Source: Paraspadella gotoi (Eukaryota > Chaetognatha). From it: DNA of 64,000 nucleotides. The notes below the pieces were generated by a model. The model did no database searches. It was given only the letters and a program-made list of their open reading frames with translations, and was not told the origin of the DNA. Shown in pieces: positions 26,511 to 37,437 of this stretch. The stretch covers positions 24,825,316 through 24,889,315 of the forward strand of contig CM119264.1 in the NCBI GenBank assembly GCA_051294375.1, read 5' to 3'. Within the stretch, counting starts at the first letter, position 1, and each line of letters begins with the position of its first letter. The translations under genes and the position numbers were made by a program.

Positions 26511-26904
26511 TTAAGGTATCGGTAAATTTTCAGTAAATGTGAAATATTATTTTCCACTTCATTGATACGGAAGCCAAGTGCTCTGGGGAGTGAATAAATC
26601 AGAGGGTGAGAGAGCCTTGATTTAAAAGCATGTAGGGAACTCCAATGTCATTATCGTTGTTTACGATTGATTGGAGACCTTAAAACCACTGAAGCCTTGT
26701 CTAAAGTCAGGAGCAAGATAGATTATATAATTTGAATAATATATATATAGAAATATATGGTTGTAACAATTTTCATAAATAAAAAAGGAAGAACTTGAAT
26801 TGAAAGATTGATCAAAGGAATAAGAGAAGAAAGAAAGAAAAAATTAATAATAAGAAAGCATATGAAGAGAGTATGTTAGAATAAAGAGCAAAGTGAAATT
26901 GGCA

Positions 26905-27479
26905 GATCAAAATTCAAATAAGTTATCTATGAACAGTCTTGCATCTATAAGACATCATTATTTTTTTTATTAAAATTATGACTCTGCAATTTTCTGGATT
27001 AAGCTCATATTTATACATTGTACTCACCATAGAAAATGTCAAAAATTTAAAAATAGTTTTTATTTTAGTTTTGAAAGCAGCTTCGGAATTCCATCATAAA
27101 AAGTTTTATAAAAAAAATATAAATTTTAATTCAGAATGTACATAAAGCTAAAAATTTAAAAAATATATATTTTTTATACAAAAAATTATAATAAGTACAT
27201 TTTTTTTTTGGATTTTGAACCCCATTTGACCCCATAATTTCCTAAAAGAGTTACTATTTTCTTTTATCACTTTCTCGTGAGGGAATTTGAATCTAATTTC
27301 AAAATAAGAAATAGACATTTTAACTTGTTGAAAATTTTTCTATGGCCATAGTAACTATATATATAAATATAATGCAGCTAATGCAATAATTGTCAAATTA
27401 ATTTTTTTTATTTAAAAAATGTACACAAGGTACAAGCCTGTTAGGATCTTACTTTTTAAATATTAATTCTAACTTTGAT
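26905..27479. mobile_element. Long foldback element, copy 2
   Basis: Same family as 9290-9836: inverted halves with outer ends carrying TATGAACAGTCTTG at the left and CAAGCCTGTTAGGATC at the right, and an A/T-rich centre. It lies within the left arm of the large inverted duplication. Confidence 0.72.
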
Positions 27480-27726
27480 TAAATGATTTTGGCTATGTTT
27501 AATGTTAGAATTAAAAAAAAAGAAATACGAGAAATGAAAAGTGAAAAATTTAAAAAAAATTAAAAAGAGAGAGAGAGAAGGAAGAAAGAAAAGAAAGGAA
27601 AGAAAGAAAATAAAAAAGAAAAAAAGAAAGAAGAAAGAAGAGATAATGAAATGAAAGAAGAGAGATAAAGAAGAGAGAGAGAGAGAAGAGACAGAAGAGA
27701 GAGAGAGAAAGTTAGAGAGAGAGAGA

Positions 27727-27895
27727 GGGTCACAAATTTTCGCAACTCGAGTTTTGGACTTTCGTTTGTTTGGCTTTTGGGTTAATGTTTACGTGGTTTT
27801 GTTTGTTCGTTTATTTCTGTTAAGGGATATAAGGGTTGAAAGTAAGTAACTTTTGAAAAAAGTAAAAAATTAAGGTGAAAAATAAAAATAAAATA
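27727..27895 (+). repeat. 170-bp module, copy 2 of 4
   Basis: Direct copy of 26345-26510, again right after a GA/GAAA tract (27570-27728). The two direct copies bracket about 1.2 kb that contains the foldback element, a layout reminiscent of terminal direct repeats. The ends are not TG..CA, so an LTR is not claimed. Confidence 0.82.
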
Positions 27896-28810
27896 ATTTA
27901 AAGGTAGAAACTACAAAAGGACAAAAGAGAAAAAAGAAAGAAAGAAATCGGAAAAAAAAACGGACAAAAATAAAGTAACTACAAAAATATAATAATTTAA
28001 AAAAATGCTCAAAATCAGCAAAAATTCCCCGATGTAAACTAATTTTTTTTTTAAATGGGCACTCTTTTCCGATCGTGCCCCCTTTTTTGTTTCTTTTTTC
28101 CTTACGTTCATTATTAGTTTTATATATATATTATAGCTCCTCTTCTCATCCTGTCGCTGATGGAAAACGAAACAAAAAGGGGGCACGATCGGTAAGCAAG
28201 AGTGCCCCATTAAAAAAAAAAGATTAGGTTACATTCGGGGAATTGCTGCTAATTTTTGACATTTTTTTTTAATTATTATTTTTTGTATGTTACTTATTTT
28301 GTCCGTTTTTTTTTCGATTTTCTTTTCTTTCTTTTTCTCTTTTTGTCCTTTGTAGTGTTGTACCTTAATTATTTATTTTTTATTACCTTATTTTTACTTT
28401 TCAGTTTAAACTTTACTTTCAAACCCTTATATTCCTTACCGAAATTAAACGAACCAAACAAAACCGTAAACATTAATCCCAAAGCCAAACTAAACGAAAA
28501 GTCCAAAACTCGAGTGCGAAAAATTTGTGATCCCTTCTCTCCCTCTCTCTAAACTTTCTGCTCTCTCTCTCGTTCTCTCTCTCTCTCTCTCTCTTCTTTA
28601 TCTCTCTTTCTTTCAATTTCATTCTTTTCTTTCTTTCTTTCTTTTTTTTTTTCTTTTTTATTTCTTTCCNNNNNNNNNNNNNNNNNNNNNNNNNCTTTCT
28701 TTCTTTCTTTCTTTCTTTCTCTCTCTCTCTTTTTATTTTTTTAAATTTTTCCATCTTTCATTTCTGTATTTCTTTTTTTTTTATTCTACATTAAAACATA
28801 GCAAAATATT

Positions 28811-29360
28811 TAAATCAAGTAGAATTAATTTTGAAAAGTAGATCCTGAACAGGCTTGTACCTGTGTACATTTTTAAATAAAAAAAATTATTTGACAATTA
28901 TTGCATTAGCTCATATTTATACATAGTACTTGCTTGAGAAAATTTCAAAAGTTTAAAATGTTATTTTCTTATTTTTGAAATTAGATTCAAATTCCTCACG
29001 AAAAGTTGATAAAAGAAAATATAACTCTTTTTAGGAAATTATGGGTCAAATGGGTCAAAATCCAAAAAAAAATGTTATAATTTTTTGTATAAAAATATAT
29101 ATATTTTTTTAAATTTTTAGCTAGCTTAATGTAAGAATTTTTGATTAAAATTTATATTTTTTTTATAAACTTTTTATGAGGAATTCGAAGCTGCTTTCAA
29201 AACTAAAAAAAAACTATTTTAAATTTTTGACATTTTCTATGGTGAGTACAATGTATAAATATGAGCTAATCCGAAAATTGAGAGGTCTAATTTTTAAAAA
29301 AAAATCAATGTTCTTTAGTACAAGACTGTTCATGATCAACTATTTGAATTTTGATCTGCA
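28811..29360. mobile_element. Long foldback element, copy 3
   Basis: Inverted counterpart of 26905-27479, duplicated together with its arm. It has TGAACAGGCTTGTAC at the left end and ACAAGACTGTTCATGATC at the right end. Its right half is closer to the 9290-9836 copy than its left half is. Confidence 0.72.
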
Positions 29361-29888
29361 ACTTTCACTATGCTTTATTCTACATACTCTCTTCATTCTT
29401 TTCTTTTATTTAATTTTTTCTTTCTTTCTTTCTCTTATTCTTTGATCATCTTTCATTCAATCTTCCTTTTTTATTTATGAAATTGTTACAACCAATATAT
29501 TTTCAATATATATTAATTCAATATATAATCTATCTTGCTCCTGACTTTAGACAGGCTTCAGTGGTTTAAGGTCTCCATCAATCGTACAAGATAATGACAT
29601 TGGAGTTCCCTACATGCTTTTAAATCAAGGCTCTCTCACCCTCTGATTTATTCACTCCCAGAGCACTTGGCTTCCGTATCAATGAAGTGGAATAATATTT
29701 CAATTTTATGAAAATACCGATACCTTAAGTATTTTATTTTTATCTTTACTTTATTTTTACTTTTCAAAAGTTTACTTACTTTCAAACCCTATATCTTTAC
29801 CGAAATTAGACGAACAAACAAAACCGTAAACATTAACCCAAAAGTCCAAGCAAGGCGGAAAGTCCAAACTCGAGTGCGAAAATTTGTG

Positions 29889-29924
<36 letters not shown>

Positions 29925-30142
29925 CTTTCTCTCTTCTCTCTCTTCTTTCATTTTTTCTTCTTTCTTTCTTTCTTTCTTTCTTTCTTTTCTTTCTTTCTTT
30001 CTTCTTTCTTTCTCTTCTTTTTCTTTCTTTCTTCTTTCTTTCTTTCTTTCTATCTCTCTCTCTCTAGAGTGAACTCGTCTCTCTTGGCCGATATAAAAAT
30101 TGGGCGTCCAGTTCAAAGTGCCCCCTCCTACCTCTCTCTCAT

Positions 30143-30145
30143 CTC

Positions 30146-30208
<63 letters not shown>
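30143..30208. repeat. (CT)n microsatellite interrupted by a LINE
   Basis: Pure CT up to the left end of the retrotransposon. A further CT tract (34951-34977) begins at the element's right end. In the opposite arm the equivalent position (about 26020-26100) is one continuous GA-rich tract. Confidence 0.9.
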
Positions 30209-30210
<2 letters not shown>

Positions 30211-30280
30211 AATTAGTGGTCAGTCTCAGCTGACCGAGCGATTTCCAACTTAACTGGCCAAGATTTTCGACAATATTGAA

Positions 30281-31770
30281 ATGGCCGCTAAAGGTAAAGA
30301 AACAAGTCAGTCTTCTCGTCGAAAAAATGGGAAACTACAAACGAAGAAACTCAAGAATCTGAAATTTCAGAAATCTCAGCTCCAGAAGAAAAACTAATTA
30401 ACGAATTTAAGAACTTGCGTGGCAATCGAAAAGAAACCTTTGTAAAGATGCTGCTCAATTCTAACTATGACATGGTCGTTGGACAGATTGGCGCCAGACC
30501 CAAACAACTGCCAAATTCAGAAGAGCCAAATCCATCACAGGCCACACATTAAGAATGCCCAAGAACAGCTCCAATCTGAGAAGGACTGTCGCCATTTCCA
30601 CTGATCTTCCACCGGAAATAAAAATGTCTCGACCCAAATTGCTTTCTGCAATCGATGAAGCCTTTAAAGAACCTGATTGTATAGAGGAGGTAAAAACAAC
30701 AAAAACGGTGATATTATCATCATAGCAGCAAATGACAGAAGCTATAACAGTTTACTAAAACCTGAGAACTGGATTCATGATTCGTTTACTTTCACACCAA
30801 AGAATAAACACGCCTAATACAGTTTCTCATTTTGTTTTGATCAAGGTATTGACCCTGAGTACAGTGAAGAGGACATAAAGTCTGCCATTGCGAGTAAGGG
30901 CTTTACGCCAAGCGTGATCAAGCGTCTCTTAACTGGACGAACAGGAGAACCTTCGTGGAACGTAAAAGTCACACTTCACTCACTTCAAGAAAAAGAAAAC
31001 TTTTGGAAAGGCATCACATTTTTAAAAAGTCCATCCTGTGTGTGACTACATCACGGATCGTGTTCTTCAGTGCTTCCAGTGTCAGTCATTTGGCCATGGC
31101 TCTCGCTCATGTACTGCTAAAAACCCTGTTTGCCTTCGTTGCGCTGGTAATCATTCTCATAAAAACTGTGATAAACCTTTTGAGGATGCAAAATGTGCTA
31201 ACTGTGGTGGAAAACACCTGCTAACTCGAAGGCCTGCCCTACTTATCAACAGGCTTACCATATGAAAAATACATCAGAAAACGAATCCAAGAAGGAGTCA
31301 CCTACTCAAGTGTTGCTAGAAATTCTTTGCAGTTTTCTATACAACCCTACGATAAGGGTGCTCTACTCACATAATTTATGGCATCTCCCTCCTATGAATG
31401 ATCTTGGAATAATAAGCGTCAGTACTCTGACTTGGTTCTGCCGTGTCAAAATCAGTTGACACAGTGGTCAAAGGGCTACCTAACAGAAACACAACAGCCT
31501 CTGCCAACTCGTCTGTGCCACAAAGAGATCGGGAACATATCCAAATAGGGAGTTCTTCTTCACAAACAAATGCAAAAGGCTCTTCAGATCCCAAGTCAGC
31601 AAATCGAATCTCAAACAAATGTCCCTCTCTCTACTCAGGAAATTGTCAGTAATTGGGAAGATGATTGGAATGCATCCGAATCTCAAAGTCAAGATCAAGA
31701 ACAAACCAATGAACGAAGAGGGCATGTTTAGAATCAAACGGTCAGCCACGTCTCAATCTTATGCCTAAGA
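30281..31770 (+). pseudogene. LINE ORF1 (gag-like, CCHC zinc knuckles), frameshifted
   Basis: ORF1 proteins of this group bind the element RNA. ATG at 30281 opens MAAKGKETSQSS. The frame shifts within about 60 bases, after which a coherent stretch follows (EFKNLRGNRKETFVKMLL). At 31060-31235 three zinc knuckles are visible: CFQCQSFGHGSRSC, CLRCAGNHSHKNC, and CANCGGKH, which breaks frame and continues one frame over as PANSKACPTYQQ. The end, near 31769, reads RIKRSATSQSYA and stop, about 30 bases before the ORF2 start. Confidence 0.82.
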
Positions 31771-31801
31771 AAAAACAAGGAAAAAATACAAATAATTCCA
31801 A

Positions 31802-34800
31802 ATGGAGCCTGAGAAACTGCCCGTCGCAATCCTAAGTATAAATACAAATGGTCACCCTAAACGATTGGGTTGAACTCTTAAACATTATAAGTTTCTTTAA
31901 GAATCATTATAACCTTTTCCTAATTTGTAATGATGTAAGATGTAAGCAAGAAGATATGTTTTGCTTCAAAGGCTATAAAGTATTTTTAAAAAGAATCTAA
32001 TTTCCTTAGCAGGAGGAGTAATGAAGGTGTTCCTAATAATCTACCTGCAAGTATTTTAAGCCCTGACACAGACCTTAAAGAATGTTTATTTGTTGAAGTT
32101 CTTTTAAAGGAAACAAAAAGATTAATAATTGGCACTGCATATAATCATCCTTCTTGTAATCTAAATGAAGACATATTTAAATTCTATTCAAATATATCAA
32201 ACAGATCTAATGTTATTCTCAGTCTATTTGCAGGCGACTTAAACTCTTCTCACGGTCTACTCGGCGGAAGATTTGATACACCACAGGGTGAAGACTTACT
32301 CTCCTTCATTTCTAAATACCAACTCTTTCGGGTACATGGTGACTCACCAACCTTCATCAGCAAATCTAACGCGAAGCAAATGTTCTAGACGTTGTCTTAA
32401 CAGTAGGTCACACTGTCGCCAAAATAGACTCATGTACAGTCTTGGATGATGTCGGTTCAGACCATTTGCCAGTTCTGACAACATCTCCTTTAAATATGAA
32501 AAAACGTGATCCACTTAAAGAAAACTCATTGGCAAAAATTTCGAGAATCTATTAAGAATGGAGTTGTCAATTTAAAACCAGAAATCTTCACACTTTCAGA
32601 ACTTGATACAAAAATAAAACACTTTTCTAATTTGATAATAACCTCTTACAATGAAAACACCGAGCTTAAAGAACTGATCATAAAGACGGATCAAAATAGA
32701 TAAATTTACACAAAGCCTCGTAAAAAAGAACGACGATTATCAAGACAATATGTAACTATAGAAAAAGTGGGTTTTCGGCTCACCTGAGATAAAGAAAGAA
32801 TACAATTACTTTGTAGAAGACTAAGATCTGCTAACAAAACATGTTTGTCAAATTAATACAAGTCAAAAGTAAAACAAATTTATGAAGAAAAAGACGCAGC
32901 CAAAAAATGGAATTATAAACAATATCACGAATTATTCTCCAAATTCCCTCCAGATGCAATGCTTCGTAGAGGTGATGGTTCTGTAGCAGAAAACAACTCG
33001 CAAACCTTGCTATTTTTGCTGATAAACTCGAAAATATGTTAGGTGCATCACCTGTGCTTCCTGAAAGACAAGAATGGGCAAATAAAATAACTAACAACGT
33101 TTCACAATACCAATCTTATCTTTTCCCTGATACAAACAACAGAAGATATGATCCTGATTATGAACATTTGTAATGGAGTTTAGAATGAAATATAGTTGAA
33201 CTAATCAAAACGTTAAAAAATCCACTCAGCAGCGGGATCAAGATAACATAAACCATAAAATGCTCCGAAATTTACCTCTAGAGGGTCTGACAGCTCTACA
33301 ACACATATATTCTTGCTGTCTTCGATTTGGATACTTCCCAAAAGCATGGAAATTGGCTCTATCCGAATGATCCAAAAACAGGAAAAGATGCAACCAATTC
33401 GAGAAATTATCGACCAATTAGTCTTCTTTCTGTCCTGGGAAAATTGTTCGAGAGATTGATCCTTCCTGGTCTCATAAGCATGCTAAATCTACAGGAGCAA
33501 GAACCCCTCTTCAATCAGGTTATCGGAAAGGTCGTTCTGCTCCAGAAAATATTTCCAGATTGGTTGAAGATCTCACCGATGCTTCAAAACAAGAGGTGCA
33601 ACTATCCTAGTCACTCTTGATTACAGTAAAGCTTTTGACAACATATGGCATGACGGTCTCCGTTACAAATTAATTAAAAGTGGCATTTCCAAAGACATGA
33701 TCCGTTTAATAAATTCATTTCTGACCAACCGAAGCTTCAAAGTCATCAGCAGAGATGAACAATCAGTGAAGTCCTGATTCTCTGTGGCTCACCCAAGGAG
33801 CAGTTTTAAGCCCCGAATTGTTTGCCCTTTATGTTGGTGACTTACCAATCTCAGTCCAATACCTCTAAACCAGAGTCTTCAAGCCTCCAATTGAAGTTGA
33901 TGATCAAGATGAGAACCTGACCCAAATATCCCACTGAATCAACCCGCTTTTGAGGGCGGCCCTCTTGACGTCTTTGAGGTGCTGCCCAATACGCCGACGA
34001 TTCAAGCATCTGGGCTTCGTCAAAAGATCCTCACCTTGCTGTAAAAGCTCTTCAACGAACTCTTCATAAATTGAAGATGGTGTTAATGTGTTCTTGGATC
34101 TGTGTCCCGAAAAATCAAATTGTATCCTTATAACTCGTTCTTTAATCTTTTTAATTTTGAAAATTAATTTGTTTCTTTTTGGTAGTAGAATTCCTATGTG
34201 TAATAGCATTAAATTTTAGATGTATTATAGACAAACGCCTCACATGGACTAACCATGTTAATGAGTTATTTAAAAAGCAAAATGTAAATTACTTGCCATT
34301 AACAAAATATCACGTTTTTTGTACCAGGTGATAACTACAAACTTGTCTATCAGCTATTTCAAAGCCTTATTGTTTCTCTTTTTTATATTCATCTCCTTGC
34401 TTAATTTCGGCTGGAGCTTATCATTGGCTTAAGTTGACCGTTTACAGCTGAGAGCTATTCGAATCTTTCAAAACCTCCCAATTCATACCCTAACGATGCA
34501 ACTTAGATAGTGCAGGCCAAATACCACTTTCAGATTATATCAAAAATTTTGCTGTACATAGATTAAAACGTATTGTTCAGAAAAATCATTTGTTTGAACC
34601 ACACTGTAAATTGTATTACCATTAATACTATTCGTACAAATATGTCACCAATAGAAAAACTACTGGGTTGGATTATTTGGAAAGAAAAGACGTCTGCATA
34701 AATTGCAAATTGAAAGATTTCATAATATTTGTCCTTTACCTTAAATATCCAAATGAGATAGCAAGTATGTTCATAAGATGTCCAAATGTAGCCTTCATTA

Positions 34801-34805
34801 CTTAA
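31802..34805 (+). pseudogene. LINE ORF2 (endonuclease and reverse transcriptase), frameshifted
   Basis: ATG at 31802 opens MEPEKLPVAILSINTNGHP, the start of an AP-type endonuclease, with a stop soon after. The later endonuclease motifs are present: AGDLNSSHG (about 32230) and GSDHLPVL (about 32455). Reverse-transcriptase blocks follow: NYRPISLLSVLGKLFERL (33390-33455), GRSAPENISRLVEDL one frame over, VTLDYSKAFDNIWHDGL (catalytic Asp, about 33610-33655), TQGAVLSPELF (about 33790), and YADD at 33990-34001. The C-terminal part has LRAIRIFQNLPIHT (about 34450). The blocks are in the right order but spread over all three frames. Confidence 0.85.
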
Positions 34806-34950
34806 ACCGTTCAACTTCTACAGTTTTAGTCAGTTTAAAACATTTTTTTTTAATATCTTAAAAACTCGCATCAGATTTATCTAAGTCGCTTTTAAAGGCC
34901 TAACTCAGTGCCTAAGCCCCACTCAGATCAATGTTCAATGTTCAATGTTC

Positions 34951-35328
34951 TCTCTCTCTCTCTCTCACTCTCTCTCCCGCACCATCACGCCGTCGCTGGC
35001 AGCGCCACGTTCGAACATCATTACTGAAAATCTGTTCGGAGATCATTCAGGAGTGAGTCGGCGCGCACGCTCGCATGCACGGGGCGCCAGCGTGCGACTG
35101 CGTGCGAAAACGCGCTCGACGCGCGGCGAAGTTTCCAAGGCCTGCAAAGCGCGGGAAGGCATTGCTGAGAGAGACCGTTGAAGTGGGTAGGCGGTTATTG
35201 GTGGTTGAGGAATGAGGATGCTCACGGCGCCCAGGTTGCGTTATCCGCACTGGATGTGATTCGTGACATTTTATATTTTCTACACTGTGGAGTGTGAATG
35301 GAAAGCAATGATGCCCCTTAGCTGTGAG
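34951..35328 (-). repeat. Right arm of large inverted duplication (outer part)
   Basis: Resumes the inverted match to 25598-25990 after the LINE. Shared landmarks are CTGAAAATCTGTTCGGAGAT, AGGCCTGCAAAGCGCGGGAA and the CACTGTGGAGTGTGAATG end. Homology fades at about 35328-35340, matching the left limit near 25598. No protein function is claimed for the open frames over this segment. Confidence 0.87.
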
Positions 35329-35562
35329 TATGAAGTAGGGTTTTCCACGTGTCTACAGTGCTGACTGCTGACGTTTAACGAAAAAAGAAGAAATGTTATG
35401 ACTTGAAGTCTTATAAATAGAAATCCAGCCCAGGATTAGGTATCTACCAATGTCAAAGTTATTGCATTAGTGACATGGATTCATTATAACGAATATCAAG
35501 ATCAAAAATACTGAACCAAAACCAGGGCACTTGATGGCACCCAACAGCAGAATGTTTCCCCG
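35329..35562. other. Spacer between inverted and tandem duplications
   Basis: A/T-rich; nothing recognised. Confidence 0.6.
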
Positions 35563-36010
35563 AGTTGTAATTTTATGATAAACGGAGCGCCTATGATTAA
35601 ATGTTGACAAAAACCGAATATTTTTGCACCAAACGCGAGAGAGCCCTCGTGATGTCGCCGAAGATTTGTCGGTTTTTTTTGTTTTTTTTGGAAACTGGGC
35701 TCACGTGTGATCAAAACTAATCATTTATGTCAATGTATGAAAGCATTTACTGCCTAACATTGTCAGTTTCGACATTATTCAATGCCGTGATAAAAAATAC
35801 AGTTTTCAGTGTTGCTCGAAAGTCCTCGTCGAGTGGAGATGAAGGAAAGAACAAAAATGTTGGATGATGAAGGAGAAAAACATTACGGATGCTAAATATT
35901 CGGAACGAGCGGAACAGAGATGGAGACAAGGATGGAGAGAGAGTGAGACGGAGATAGGGTTGTTGTTAGAGATAGAGGGTGTGACAAAAAGGGGGCGGTT
36001 TTGAAGGGAA

Positions 36011-36048
<38 letters not shown>

Positions 36049-37437
36049 GAGAGAATGAGAGAAGATGAGAGAACCTGGGCGAGTCTGGCGCCCCACGAGC
36101 GTCGGCGATTGCGAGGTCTGCGTCCAGCGCCCCGTCACGCCGACTGCGTCCAGACAACGGTGTCGTCATCGTCATCATCATCGTCGTTGGCCTTCATTAT
36201 GTATTGAACTGTGCGACGGGCTTGGTACAGATGTCGAACGGAACCCAGTCCTTACGCTCTCACGCTCTCTCTCCCTCTCCCTCTCTCTCTCTTCCCGCCG
36301 CAGAGTTGCGAGTGTGCGTATAATCTATGAATAATCGCATGACTGTCATCCTGGTCTTCCTCGTGTTGTCGTCGTCGTCGTCGTCGTCGGCGTCGTCGTT
36401 GTTTCGCAAAGTTTACTGTATCCGGTGGTCGCTGCGCCTCCGAGTGCTGCTCAGCCTCTACTGCCTACTGCACAGCAACCATTGCTTAGTTCACTAAGTC
36501 GAGATTAGACTTACAGTTTTTTTTTTTTTTTGCGTGGATATTAAATGTTAAAATATTTTTAGTTGTCCTAATAAAAATATTGAGAGCAAAGTTAGCCTTT
36601 TTTTTTTGCGGAGTAAATTTATAGACTAGTAATTTATTTTGTGCTCTTTACGAAATCCAAGTTAGCTTCGTTAAAGCTAGTTTTTTGAATAATTTAAAAA
36701 TCGAAAAGTTAATTATGTTTTCAATAAGTTAATGTCATTCCGGTCGAGTCGTTAAGTTGTATTATCTCTGACGGCTTAACGAATTTTGCTTTGGCTAATT
36801 TATGTAATTACGCATTTAACAAAAAAAAAATCAAAAAACTTAAAAAGAAAAAAAGCACAAAAAAACCCGAAATGCCAAATGAAAGAGATAAACTTAACGG
36901 ACTTAGATAAAGCCAGCTCTGCCCGGCAGCGAAGCGCTCAAAGCTCCAAATATCCGATTAAAACAAAAAAAAAAGATAAAAGCGGAATTGCGTCGACTCG
37001 AAATTTCTTAAAGTCAATTCTTTTATTGTTTAATTTGTTATCTAAACAATTTCCGCTTTAACAAAAAAAAAAAAAATATGAGATCGTAAATGAAAGCGAC
37101 GTTCATTTTCAGAGCCGGCCATTAAATATTCTCTCCCTCTCGATTTTATCCTCCTCTTCTTCGTCCTCTGTCCTCCTCCTCCTCCCTCCGCCCCCGCCTT
37201 GTTTTGACCAGGTCACCTCGTTGCTCTCAGGTGCCGGCTCTCAGTTGGCCCTATTCTCCTCGCTCATCGTCGTCGCCTTCGGCCCATCGTCGTCGTCATC
37301 TGTCGTCGTCATCCGCCGCCCGAACCGCCATCCCTTTCTCCTCTTTGGCTTAACGTCAGCGACTTTCCATCATAATTGATGCAGTTTCCCAGAGCCTGCG
37401 CATTCACGTGAAGAGAAAGTGAGAGAGAGAGAGAGAG
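35563..37437 (+). repeat. 1.9-kb direct tandem duplication, copy A
   Basis: Starts GTTGTAATTTTATGATAAAC and ends in a short GA tract. The following copy B starts with the same words. It contains a GA tract (36011-36042), a CT block (36255-36290), (TCG)n (36368-36392) and a GC/CT-rich end (37130-37320). No exon with supporting splice sites was found. Confidence 0.9.

Larger units (their letters stand above)
25598..28089 (+). repeat. Left arm of large inverted duplication
   Basis: This arm reappears in reverse complement at 28170-30208 and 34951-35328. Landmarks that pair are the segment 25600-25980 with 34980-35328, the GGGGGCA motif at 26103-26109 with 30119-30125, the block 26510-26840 with 29450-29760, and the CACTCTTTTCCGATCGTGCC motif at about 28058-28077 with its partner near 28175-28205. 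The two arms are separated by about 80 bases. Differences are mostly single-base indels. The arm holds one foldback element and two direct copies of a 170-bp module. Confidence 0.88.
28170..30208 (-). repeat. Right arm of large inverted duplication (inner part)
   Basis: Reverse-complement partner of about 26030-28077. It includes a 25-base gap (28670-28694), two inverted copies of the 170-bp module, a foldback element (28811-29360) and a final pure (CT)n tract (about 30143-30208) into which a LINE has inserted. The arm resumes at 34951. Confidence 0.87.
30209..34950 (+). mobile_element. Jockey-like non-LTR retrotransposon, decayed, inserted in (CT)n
   Basis: About 4.7 kb with a two-frame LINE layout in one orientation: a gag-like ORF1 with CCHC knuckles and then an endonuclease/reverse-transcriptase ORF2. 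The 5' end follows the CT tract directly. The 3' end carries a short tandem phrase, AATGTTC repeated, before CT resumes. No poly(A) tail is present. Many frame changes and stops show that it cannot make full proteins as assembled. Three gag knuckles and the ORF2 domain order fit the Jockey/I group. The clade was not tested by alignment. Confidence 0.88.

Noticed and set aside
26150-27900. LTR retrotransposon or TRIM bounded by the 170-bp direct repeats
   Set aside because: The repeats do not start TG and end CA, and no primer-binding site or polypurine tract distinct from the microsatellite could be seen.
35040-35330. Open frames at the outer ends of the inverted duplication, similar in both arms
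   Set aside because: The similarity comes from the DNA duplication. Indels between arms break every frame, so there is no evidence of protein-level selection.
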